Source of the DNA: an uncultured Solobacterium sp.
GTDB lineage: Bacteria > Bacillota_I > Bacilli_A > Erysipelotrichales > Erysipelotrichaceae
Direction of reading: 5' to 3'
DNA: 51,382 nucleotides
Assembly (NCBI GenBank): GCA_900547815.1
Contig: URHY01000004.1
Location: 1 to 51,382 of the forward strand
Part shown: piece by piece, positions 43,868-51,382 of the stretch
Layout: the number at the start of each line of letters is the position of its first letter
Numbering within the stretch: position 1 is the first letter of the stretch
The notes under the pieces: model-generated
What the model was told of the DNA's origin: nothing
Databases searched by the model: none
What the model saw: only the letters and a program-made list of their open reading frames with translations
Program-made: the position numbers and the translations under genes

Positions 43868-45193
43868 TTAGATGACTGTATGTTCAAGCCACTTATTTGA
43901 TTTAAAACGGGCTAAGAATATGAATGAGCGAATTGTCCAATCGGCCCCCATACCAATCCATACAGCTAAAGGTCCCATGCGAAAAGTATGAACTAAAAAG
44001 ATGGTAACTACAACTCGACAAATCCACATAGATAAAGTGGATGTGATCATACTGAATTTCACATCGCCAGCAGCTCTTAGGCCATAGCCTGGTAAGAATG
44101 AGGGTGTCCAGAAAATCATTTTATAAGCGAAGACAATGCGTGTTAGCCAAATCGCTAGTTTCGCGCTTTCTGCTTCCATTCCAGCAAGACTTGTGATTTG
44201 TTTGATTGGAAAGAGAATCATTGCACAACATATAAAGCAGGCTATCCATGCATATTTTGTGAGTAAAATTGTATAGTGTCTAGCTTGTTCGTATTCTTTT
44301 GCACCTACACATTTTCCAACAACTGTCATCATACCAAGGCCTATACCAATGCTTGCTTGACAGGCAAAGCTTTCTAGCATGGCCACCATGGCTTGTGCGG
44401 CAATAGCCGTTGTTCCCATTGTAGATACAGTCGATTGAATGACGAGTTTTCCAAATTGAAACATCCCGTTTTCAATGCCGGTTGGAATACCTATTTTTAA
44501 TATTTTTGTGATTGTTTCAATTTCTGGACGGATACTTAAATAAGAATCAATATATAAATCTTGTTTGGGCTGTTTTAAAAGGAGCAGGATAATAAGTGCA
44601 CTGATGATTCTAGAAAGAAGTGTAGACAAGGCAGCTCCTGAAACACCTAAACTTAGAGTAAATATGAAAAAGATATTTCCGAGTATATTTAGAATGTTAG
44701 AGCCAAACGCAATGGCCATGGGAAGTCTTGAATTTTGGCTAGTTCGAAAGCTTGCAGCACCCGCATTATATAGAGCGATGAAGGGATAGGATAAAGCTGT
44801 GATATATAGGTAGCTCAATGAATTGTCCATTACACTTTTTTCTACGGATCCAAAAATTAACGTAAGTAATGGTTTTCTGAATAGAATGCAGGGAATTGTA
44901 ATTAATATAGAAATAAGAGTCACGGAAAAAATCAATTGTTTCAAGGCTTGGTTGGCCTTTTCTTTTTGGTTGGATCCTAAGTATTGGGCGCAGATAATGG
45001 TGCCTCCAGTTGCCATGGCGGCAAATATATTGATGATCAAAATGTTTAATGAATCGACAAGGGAAACAGCGGAAATGGCGGCCGAACCTATATTGGTAAC
45101 CATAATGGTGTCGACAGATCCCATTAATGCGGTTAAAACTTGTTCGAACATCAATGGAATTAATAATCTTTTTAATTGTTCTTTGGTGTACAT
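43868..45193 (-). CDS. MATE family multidrug exporter
   Basis: 441 residues with twelve hydrophobic segments in two related halves. The start TKEQLKRLLIPLMFEQVLTA and VDTIMVTNIGSAAISAVSLV are typical of MATE proteins, as is the second-half GIPTGIENGMFQFGKLVIQS. They expel drugs or metabolites against Na+ or H+; the substrate is not predictable. ATG 45193 has AGGAG 9 nt upstream; in-frame TTG before it is less likely. The next gene upstream on the same strand (nfu) ends about 40 nt away, and the transcript may be shared. Confidence 0.93.
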   Translation of the reverse strand: MYTKEQLKRLLIPLMFEQVLTALMGSVDTIMVTNIGSAAISAVSLVDSLNILIINIFAAMATGGTIICAQYLGSNQKEKANQALKQLIFSVTLISILITIPCILFRKPLLTLIFGSVEKSVMDNSLSYLYITALSYPFIALYNAGAASFRTSQNSRLPMAIAFGSNILNILGNIFFIFTLSLGVSGAALSTLLSRIISALIILLLLKQPKQDLYIDSYLSIRPEIETITKILKIGIPTGIENGMFQFGKLVIQSTVSTMGTTAIAAQAMVAMLESFACQASIGIGLGMMTVVGKCVGAKEYEQARHYTILLTKYAWIACFICCAMILFPIKQITSLAGMEAESAKLAIWLTRIVFAYKMIFWTPSFLPGYGLRAAGDVKFSMITSTLSMWICRVVVTIFLVHTFRMGPLAVWIGMGADWTIRSFIFLARFKSNKWLEHTVI

Positions 45194-45234
45194 AATCAAA
45201 ACTCCTAAAAAATAAAAAGATATCTTTCGATATC

Positions 45235-45474
45235 TTAACCTACAAGTACTACATCACGGATGTTTGGTACTTCTTCAAGCAATAATTCTTTGATTCCACC
45301 TGAGAAATCTTCAGAGGCCATCATGCATCCTTGGCATGCACCTTTGAAAGATACATATACGACATTGAATTCATCAACTCCTAATAGTTCAATGTCGCCT
45401 CCGTCATGTTGGATATATGGACGAATCTTATCTAAACAATCATTAACGGCTTTACTATCTACTACAGTATCCAT
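45235..45474 (-). CDS. nfu: NifU-like iron-sulfur scaffold (Nfu domain)
   Basis: 79 residues, the C-terminal NifU domain alone. IRPYIQHDGGDIELL and the cluster-binding CxxC in GACQGCMMA (Cys near 47 and 50), then ELLLEEVPNIRDVVLV. It carries a labile 4Fe-4S cluster and delivers it to apoproteins. The strict anaerobe-type pyruvate oxidoreductase encoded nearby needs several such clusters, a plausible client. AGGAGTG serves as ribosome site. It lies 17 nt behind the PAP2-like gene on the same strand, so they are probably one operon. Confidence 0.93.
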   Translation of the reverse strand: MDTVVDSKAVNDCLDKIRPYIQHDGGDIELLGVDEFNVVYVSFKGACQGCMMASEDFSGGIKELLLEEVPNIRDVVLVG

Positions 45475-45491
45475 AAAATAACACTCCTAAC

Positions 45492-45953
45492 TTATAAAAA
45501 TAGTGGACATAAAATCAATGGGACAATAATTCCTACCACAAATCCTCCAATGACTTCAACAAATTTATGACCAAGAACGTTCTTTAATTTTTCTTGATAG
45601 ATTGGATCATCAAAACGAAGTCCTGTCATTTCACGTAAATCTTTGACTAACTGTTGCGTTAATTCAATATTTTTACCAGAATAATAACGAACGTGACATG
45701 CATCGTACATGACAATAAAGGAAAAAATTGTGGTTACGGCAAATATGGCTGAATCAAAGCCTTCCTGAATTCCTATGGAAAGGGAAAGGGCCGTTACGGT
45801 TGATGAGTGACTGCTTGGAAAGCCGCCACTTGCGATGACCCAGTGTAAGTCCCATTTGCCAGTTCTATAATAATATACGACCGTTTTTCCTACTTGTGCA
45901 AGCACATTGCTTAAAAGTGCAGTAACAAGTGGATATAAGGACGATGGTATCAT
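45492..45953 (-). CDS. Divergent PAP2 family membrane protein (DUF212)
   Basis: 153 residues with four or five hydrophobic helices. ASGGFPSSHSSTVTALSLSI is the PAP2 second motif (SGxxSSH), and VMYDACHVRYYSG aligns with the third motif region. The first PAP2 motif is weak, as in the DUF212 branch. The reaction is probably removal of phosphate from a lipid or isoprenoid phosphate at the membrane, but the branch is uncharacterised. Ribosome site AGGAGTGAG precedes the ATG. It is divergent from pgi, with about 90 nt between. Confidence 0.9.
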   Translation of the reverse strand: MIPSSLYPLVTALLSNVLAQVGKTVVYYYRTGKWDLHWVIASGGFPSSHSSTVTALSLSIGIQEGFDSAIFAVTTIFSFIVMYDACHVRYYSGKNIELTQQLVKDLREMTGLRFDDPIYQEKLKNVLGHKFVEVIGGFVVGIIVPLILCPLFL

Positions 45954-46043
45954 AAACTCTCACTCCTAACAAAAAACATTATATCACACATTGTTAATTC
46001 GTGGTATAATCATCCTTAGGATAGCTATGGAGGGAAAATAAAT

Positions 46044-47315
46044 ATGATTACGTTAGATTTAAATCATGCTTTCTTAAAAGAAGATGTAAAGGCTTATCAA
46101 GATCAAGTTCGCGCAATTGATGAAGCTTTACAAAATGGCACATGCAAAGGAAATGACTTTATTGGTTGGCTTAACTGGGCTAATAACTACGATAAAGAAG
46201 AATTCAAACGTATTAAAGAAGTCGCAGCTAAAGTACGTGAAAACACAGAAGTATTCGTTGTATGTGGTATTGGAGGATCTTATTTAGGTGCTCGTGCTGC
46301 CATTGAAATGATGAATGGTTTATACGGTGACAACAAACCTGAAATCATCTATATGGGAAACACTTTCTCATCTACTTATATTTCACAAGTTATGAACTAT
46401 ATTAAAGATAAGGAAGTTACTGTAAATGTTATTTCTAAATCTGGAACTACAACTGAAACAGCATTGGCTTTCCGTATCTTGAAACAATTTATGGAAGAAA
46501 AATATGGTGAAAATGCGAAGAATCGTATTATTGCCACTACAGACAAGGCTAGAGGAACATTGAAAGCTTTAGCTGATAAAGAAGGATATGAAACATTCGT
46601 AATTCCTGATGATATTGGTGGTCGTTTCTCGGTAATTACACCAGTTGGATTATTGCCAATTGCAGTAGCTGGAATTGATATCGATGCTTTGATGAAAGGT
46701 TTACATGATGGTATGGGTGAATATGGAGATGCAGATCTTGAAAAGAACCCTGCTTACCAATATGCAGTAGCTCGTCGTATTCTTCAAAATCAGGGATATG
46801 ATGTTGAATTATTAGTAAACTATGAACCTCAAATGCAGATGGTTGCAGAATGGTGGAAACAATTGTTTGGAGAAAGTGAAGGAAAAGATGGAAAGGGTAT
46901 TTTACCGGATTCAGTATGCTTCTCAACAGACTTACACTCTTTAGGACAATTTGTTCAGGAAGGTAAGAAAGTATTGTTTGAAACAAACTTATATGTTGAA
47001 ACACCAATGATTGACTTAACATTCCCTAATGATGAAGCAAACGAAGATGGAATGAACTATTTAGCTGGTAAGAGTGTTGACTGGGCTAATAAGATGGCTG
47101 CTAAAGGAACTTTACAGGCTCATGAAGAAACTGGTGGAGTACCTAATATCTTATTAACTATGCCAGGCATGACTTCTTATGACTTTGGTAATATGTGTAT
47201 GTTCTTCTTCAAGGCTGTTGCAATGACTACATTGATGAATGATTCAAATCCATTCAACCAGCCTGGTGTTGAAGTTTATAAAAAGAACATGTTCAAATTA
47301 TTAGGTAAAGAATAA
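46044..47315 (+). CDS. pgi: Glucose-6-phosphate isomerase
   Basis: 423 residues. GIGGSYLGARAAIEM and VISKSGTTTETALAFRIL carry the sugar-phosphate binding residues, DDIGGRFSVITPVGLLP is the family signature 1, and HSLGQFVQEG and QPGVEVYKKNMF supply the catalytic His and Lys region. It interconverts glucose-6-phosphate and fructose-6-phosphate. At 423 residues it belongs to the short bacterial group. The ribosome site GGAGGG lies 11 nt ahead. Terminator at 47325-47358. Codons are biased to those of highly expressed genes. Confidence 0.98.
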   Translation: MITLDLNHAFLKEDVKAYQDQVRAIDEALQNGTCKGNDFIGWLNWANNYDKEEFKRIKEVAAKVRENTEVFVVCGIGGSYLGARAAIEMMNGLYGDNKPEIIYMGNTFSSTYISQVMNYIKDKEVTVNVISKSGTTTETALAFRILKQFMEEKYGENAKNRIIATTDKARGTLKALADKEGYETFVIPDDIGGRFSVITPVGLLPIAVAGIDIDALMKGLHDGMGEYGDADLEKNPAYQYAVARRILQNQGYDVELLVNYEPQMQMVAEWWKQLFGESEGKDGKGILPDSVCFSTDLHSLGQFVQEGKKVLFETNLYVETPMIDLTFPNDEANEDGMNYLAGKSVDWANKMAAKGTLQAHEETGGVPNILLTMPGMTSYDFGNMCMFFFKAVAMTTLMNDSNPFNQPGVEVYKKNMFKLLGKE

Positions 47316-47324
47316 TGATGAAAA

Positions 47325-47358
47325 TAGAGATGTAAGCAAGTGTTTACGTCTCTTTTTT
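47325..47358 (+). terminator. Terminator behind pgi
   Basis: AGAGATGTAA pairs with TTTACGTCTCT and is followed by six T. Confidence 0.88.
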
Positions 47359-47474
47359 ATACACTTACAAATTAGATGTGACTAACCTCTATAGTGAATT
47401 TAATCTTTAAAATTTGACATGAAGCTCGTATAATAAACTATGGTATTGAATATCTATAAAGGAGGAAATTTTAA

Positions 47475-50400
47475 ATGCCTAGAGCAAAACAGTCTATGGA
47501 TGGAAATACGGCTGCGGCTCACGTTGCGTATGCTTTTACAGACGTTGCTGCAATTTACCCTATTACACCATCTAGTCCAATGGCAGACTCTATTGACCAA
47601 TGGTCTGCAGCTGGACAAAAAAATATTTTTGGAAATCAAGTAGTTGTAAGTGAATTACAATCAGAAGCAGGTGCTGCTGGTGCAGTTCATGGATCATTAG
47701 CTGCTGGTGCATTGACTAATACTTTCACTGCATCTCAAGGTTTATTATTGATGATTCCAAACATGTACAAGATTGCTGCTGAACAATTACCTTGTGTATT
47801 CGATGTTTCTGCACGTACAGTTGCAACTCATGCATTGAATATCTTTGGTGATCACTCAGACGTTTATGCTTGTCGTCAAACAGGTTTCGCAATGTTATGT
47901 GAAACTAACCCTCAGGAAGTTATGGACTTATCTCCAGTAGCTCACTTAGCTGCTTTAGAAGGTAAAGTACCATTCATTAACTTCTTTGATGGATTCCGTA
48001 CTTCTCACGAAATTCAAAAAATTGAAAAATGGGACTACGAAGATTTAAAAGAAATGTGTCCAATGGAAGCAGTTGAGGAATTCCGTAAACACGCTTTAAA
48101 TCCAGAACGTCCAACTATGCGTGGTTCTCACGAAAATGGAGATATTTTCTTCCAACACCGTGAAGCATGTAACACTGCATATGATGAATTACCTGCTGTA
48201 GTTGAAAAATACATGGGTAAAATCAACGAAAAATTAGGAACAAACTATGACTTGTTCAACTACTATGGAGATCCTGAAGCTGATCGTGTAATCATCGCTA
48301 TGGGTTCTATCAATGATGTTGCTGAAGAAGTTATCGATTACTTAACTGCAAAGGGAGAAAAAGTTGGTTTAGTTAAGGTTCGTTTATATCGTCCTTGGTC
48401 AAGCAAACACTTATTAAAAGTTCTTCCTAAGACAGCTAAGAAAGTTGCAGTACTTGACCGTACTAAAGAACCAGGTGCTCTAGCAGACCCATTATACTTA
48501 GATGTAGCTACAACACTTCGTGAAGCAGGATTAAATGACATCACTCTTTGCGGTGGACGTTATGGTTTAGGATCTAAGGATACTCCACCTTCAAGTGTAT
48601 TCGCTGTTTACACAGAATTGTTAAAAGACGAACCAAAACCTCGTTTTACAATTGGTATCGTGGATGACGTTACAAACTTATCATTGCCAGAAGTTAAACC
48701 AGCTCCTAACACTTCAACTCCAGGAACTGTTGAATGTAAATTCTGGGGTCTTGGAGGAGATGGTACTGTAGGTGCTAACAAGAACTCTACTAAGATCATC
48801 GGTGACCACACTGACAAATACATTCAGGCTTACTTCCAATATGACTCTAAGAAAACAGGTGGTATCACAATTTCTCACTTGCGTTTTGGAGACAAGCCAA
48901 TCCGTAGCCCATACTACATTAACCAAGCTGACTTTGTAGCTTGTCACAACCCTTCATATGTAGTAAATGGATACAAGATGGTTCAAGACGTTAAACCTGG
49001 TGGTGTATTCATGATCAACTGCCAATGGTCAGACGAAGAATTAGACAAACACATGCCTGCTGAATCTAAAAAATATATTGCAGACAACAATATTCAATTG
49101 TACACAATCAATGCCATCGATAAAGCTATCGAAATCGGTATGGGTAAACGTACAAACACAATCTTACAATCAGCATTCTTCAAATTAGCTAACATTATGC
49201 CAATTGATGAAGCCGTAGATTACATGAAAGCAGCTGCTAAGAAATCTTACTCTAAGAAGGGTGATGCAGTTGTAGAAATGAACTACAAAGCTATCGATGC
49301 TGGTGTAGGTGCAACTCACAAAGTTGAAATCCCTGCATCTTGGGCTAACCCAGAAGCTGATGCACCAAAACCTGAATTATCAGGACGTCCTGCAACAGTT
49401 AAGATGGTTAAAGACATCATGGAACCAGTTAACAAAATGGATGGAGATTCATTACCTGTATCTGCATTTACTGGAAACATCGATGGTCAATGGGAAACTG
49501 GTGCTAGTGCTTACGAAAAACGTGGTACAGCTGTTACGGTTCCTGAATGGGATGCTGAAAAATGTATTCAATGTAACCAATGTGCATTCGTATGTTCTCA
49601 CGCTACTATTCGTCCATTCTTATTGAGCGAAGAAGAAGTTAAAGCTGCTCCTGCACATATCAAATTAGCTGATGTTAAACCAAAAGCTACAGAATTTAAA
49701 TATACAATGAGTGTATCTCCATTAGATTGTATGGGATGTGGTGAATGTATCACTGTATGTCCAACTCAAGCTATTAAGATGGTACCTCAAGAATCTCAAG
49801 CTGAACAACAACCAGTATTCGATTACTTAGTAGCTAATGTTTCTAAGAAAGATTCTGGATTCGCTGATGACACAGTTAAGGGTTCTCAATACAACCAACC
49901 ATTGTTAGAGTTCTCAGGTTCATGTGCTGGATGTGCTGAAACATCATATGCTCGTTTAATTACTCAATTATTCGGTGAACACATGTATGTATCTAATGCG
50001 ACTGGATGTTCTTCAATCTGGGGTGGTCCAGCATCTGTATCTCCATATACAGTAAACAAAGATAGCTTACAAGGACCAGCATGGGCTAACTCATTGTTCG
50101 AAGACAATGCTGAACACGGATTCGGTATGCAATTAGGACAAAAAGTATTACGTGAACAAGCTATCGAAAAATTAGGTGCTATGAATGAAAGCGAAAAAGC
50201 AACTCCTGAATTCAAGGCTGCATTCGAAAAATTCATGGAAACTAAAGAAAATACTCGTACTAACACAGAAGCAACTAAGGCATTATTGGTAGAAGTAGAA
50301 AAAGCTGCTGAAGCTGGATGCCCAGATGCTAAAGCTGTATTAGACAAGAAAGAATACTTAGCTAAGAAATCTGTTTGGATCTTCGGTGGAGACGGATGGG

Positions 50401-51023
50401 CTTATGATATCGGATTCGGTGGATTAGACCACGTTCTTGCATCAGGTGAAAACGTAAACGTTATGGTATTCGATACAGAAATGTATTCAAACACTGGTGG
50501 ACAGGCTTCTAAAGCATCTAACATCGGTGAAGTTTGTCAGTTCGCTGCAGCTGGTAAAGAAATGAAGAAAAAATCTTTAGCAGAAATCGCAATGAGCTAC
50601 GGATACGTTTATGTAGCACAAATCGCTCTTGGAGCTAACCCTGCACAAGCAGTTAAATGTATTGCAGAAGCAGAAGCTTATCCAGGACCATCTTTAATCA
50701 TCGGTTATGCACCATGTGAATTACACGGTATTGCTAAGGGTGGAATGAACCACTGTCAAGATGAAATGAAGAAAGCTGTTAAATCTGGATACTGGAACTT
50801 ATTCTCATTTGATCCAGCTAAGAAAGAAGCAGGAAAGAACCCATTCACATTAACTTCTAAAGAAGGAGATGGAACTTACCAAGACTTCTTACACAACGAA
50901 TCTCGTTACACTCGTTTAGTTAAACCATTCCCTGAAAGAGCAGAAAAATTATTTGCTAAGTCAGAAGAAGTAGCTAAAGAACGTTACGAACACTTACAAC
51001 GTTTAGTTGAGCTTTACAAGTAA
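47475..51023 (+). CDS. nifJ: Pyruvate:ferredoxin (flavodoxin) oxidoreductase
   Basis: 1182 residues, a single-chain enzyme. Domain I starts KQSMDGNTAAAHVAYAFTDV with YPITPSSPMA; the gamma-like domain follows near 410 (KFWGLGGDGTVGANKNSTKI); a two-cluster ferredoxin domain shows CIQCNQCAFVCSHA and CMGCGECITVCPTQ (about 695-770). The TPP domain has CAGCAETSYARL and GDGWAYDIGFGGLDH with NTGGQASKA. A Cys near the C-terminal half (ATGCSS) belongs to the proximal cluster. It oxidises pyruvate to acetyl-CoA and CO2 and reduces ferredoxin, which marks an anaerobic fermenter. AAAGGAGGA is the ribosome site. Strong codon bias indicates high expression. The recurrent intergenic element follows 8 nt behind the stop. 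Confidence 0.98.
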   Translation: MPRAKQSMDGNTAAAHVAYAFTDVAAIYPITPSSPMADSIDQWSAAGQKNIFGNQVVVSELQSEAGAAGAVHGSLAAGALTNTFTASQGLLLMIPNMYKIAAEQLPCVFDVSARTVATHALNIFGDHSDVYACRQTGFAMLCETNPQEVMDLSPVAHLAALEGKVPFINFFDGFRTSHEIQKIEKWDYEDLKEMCPMEAVEEFRKHALNPERPTMRGSHENGDIFFQHREACNTAYDELPAVVEKYMGKINEKLGTNYDLFNYYGDPEADRVIIAMGSINDVAEEVIDYLTAKGEKVGLVKVRLYRPWSSKHLLKVLPKTAKKVAVLDRTKEPGALADPLYLDVATTLREAGLNDITLCGGRYGLGSKDTPPSSVFAVYTELLKDEPKPRFTIGIVDDVTNLSLPEVKPAPNTSTPGTVECKFWGLGGDGTVGANKNSTKIIGDHTDKYIQAYFQYDSKKTGGITISHLRFGDKPIRSPYYINQADFVACHNPSYVVNGYKMVQDVKPGGVFMINCQWSDEELDKHMPAESKKYIADNNIQLYTINAIDKAIEIGMGKRTNTILQSAFFKLANIMPIDEAVDYMKAAAKKSYSKKGDAVVEMNYKAIDAGVGATHKVEIPASWANPEADAPKPELSGRPATVKMVKDIMEPVNKMDGDSLPVSAFTGNIDGQWETGASAYEKRGTAVTVPEWDAEKCIQCNQCAFVCSHATIRPFLLSEEEVKAAPAHIKLADVKPKATEFKYTMSVSPLDCMGCGECITVCPTQAIKMVPQESQAEQQPVFDYLVANVSKKDSGFADDTVKGSQYNQPLLEFSGSCAGCAETSYARLITQLFGEHMYVSNATGCSSIWGGPASVSPYTVNKDSLQGPAWANSLFEDNAEHGFGMQLGQKVLREQAIEKLGAMNESEKATPEFKAAFEKFMETKENTRTNTEATKALLVEVEKAAEAGCPDAKAVLDKKEYLAKKSVWIFGGDGWAYDIGFGGLDHVLASGENVNVMVFDTEMYSNTGGQASKASNIGEVCQFAAAGKEMKKKSLAEIAMSYGYVYVAQIALGANPAQAVKCIAEAEAYPGPSLIIGYAPCELHGIAKGGMNHCQDEMKKAVKSGYWNLFSFDPAKKEAGKNPFTLTSKEGDGTYQDFLHNESRYTRLVKPFPERAEKLFAKSEEVAKERYEHLQRLVELYK

Positions 51024-51030
51024 GAAATGA

Positions 51031-51118
51031 AGGTAATCCGCAATTAGATAGGGTCGACTAAAAGTTGGCTTCAAAAATTGTAGGGTTGAAAACCCTATGA
51101 GTGTTTAAAGGATTATTA
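51031..51118 (+). repeat. Recurrent intergenic RNA-like element, copy 2
   Basis: This copy shares all blocks with 34301-34390. GGTAATCC at its start can pair with GGATTATT at its end (eight pairs, two of them G-T). TAGGGTT/AACCCTA forms an inner hairpin that competes with AACCCT/AGTGTT. It lies in the 3' region of the pyruvate oxidoreductase message. Confidence 0.6.
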
Positions 51119-51122
51119 ATTA

Positions 51123-51156
51123 GGGAGCAGAGATGTTTGAAATCTCTGCTCTTTTA
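51123..51156. terminator. Terminator behind the oxidoreductase and its element
   Basis: AGCAGAGAT/AATCTCTGCT around GTTTGA is followed by CTTTTATAA. It also overlaps the stop codon of the minus-strand small gene. Confidence 0.88.
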
Positions 51157-51315
51157 TAATGGGTGATTTGAATCAATGTATTCAGTTAACTTGTCATATA
51201 ATTCTTCGAATTTTATATCAATGTATCCGCGTAATTCTTCGATTTCAAATTTCATTTCATTGTCTTGTAGATTTCTGAAGTATTCGATCAGTTCGATAAT
51301 GTCCTGTGCATCCAT
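51154..51315 (-). CDS. Small acidic hypothetical protein, 53 residues
   Basis: An ATG at 51315 with GGGAG 8 nt upstream opens 53 codons, MDAQDIIELIEYFRNLQDNE to YIDSNHPL, ending at TAA 51154-51156. It is rich in Glu, Asp and Ile/Leu and probably forms one or two amphipathic helices; KFEIEELRGYIDIKFEELY has heptad-like spacing. No family is recognised. Ribosome site, clean stop and terminator hairpin support a real gene. Confidence 0.6.
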   Translation of the reverse strand: MDAQDIIELIEYFRNLQDNEMKFEIEELRGYIDIKFEELYDKLTEYIDSNHPL

Positions 51316-51382
51316 GATTATTTCTCCCTTGGTTCCAGACTGAATGTTGCGTTTGAATCGAGTACATACATTACGCGATTGC

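Noticed and set aside
1..51382. Integrated phage or conjugative element spanning the window
   Set aside because: No integrase, relaxase, capsid or replication gene is visible; only transposase remnants and small cassettes occur.

Overview
The window looks like a chromosomal segment of a low-GC, AT-rich Firmicute, probably of the Erysipelotrichia. That placement is an inference from the gene set (LoaP-type NusG paralogue, pyruvate:ferredoxin oxidoreductase, LemA/DUF2207 pair, LPxTG pilus operon, Ala T-box) and from base composition; no rRNA gene is present to confirm it.

Left accessory part (1-10 kb): a structured RNA with its own terminator, a type III toxin-antitoxin locus (three 45-nt repeats, terminator, CptN/ToxN-like endoribonuclease, all on the minus strand), a decayed IS4-type transposase, an AAA ATPase with a nuclease-like tail flanked by 25-bp direct repeats, a PAS hybrid histidine kinase, two small RNA genes, a Crp/Fnr regulator, and 1.4 kb of non-coding DNA with operator-like repeats.

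Pilus operon (10.1-21.3 kb): promoter with overlapping cre-like site, signal peptidase I, a giant tip adhesin broken by one in-frame TGA, two divergent backbone pilins separated by competing hairpins, class C sortase, a small pilin with an LAFTG sorting signal, and a second sortase. They form one apparent assembly line: processing, polymerisation, and anchoring.

Second accessory island (21.3-24.1 kb): a membrane protein of unknown role, a truncated second copy of a 97-nt small-RNA gene, a ToxIN type III toxin-antitoxin locus between 52-bp direct repeats, and fragments of three transposases.

Housekeeping part (24.2-39 kb): TrkA/TrkH potassium uptake, a deletion-riddled paralogue of the histidine kinase, an ECF S component divergent from a MocR/PdxR-like regulator, T-box plus alaS, loaP, a secreted barrel-like protein, a membrane protein, lemA and DUF2207.

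The most unusual locus is 39.25-40.09 kb (minus strand): promoter, an RNA carrying two 74-nt units with identical H-type pseudoknot plus hairpin geometry and compensatory changes, a terminator, then a PBECR4-like nuclease. It copies the layout of a type III toxin-antitoxin system with a non-ToxN nuclease and may be a new class. The rest (40.2-51.3 kb) is typA, an esterase, a Fic protein, a MATE exporter, a NifU-like protein, a divergent PAP2 protein, pgi, the pyruvate oxidoreductase and a tiny acidic protein. A second copy of an intergenic element first seen behind loaP lies behind the oxidoreductase gene.
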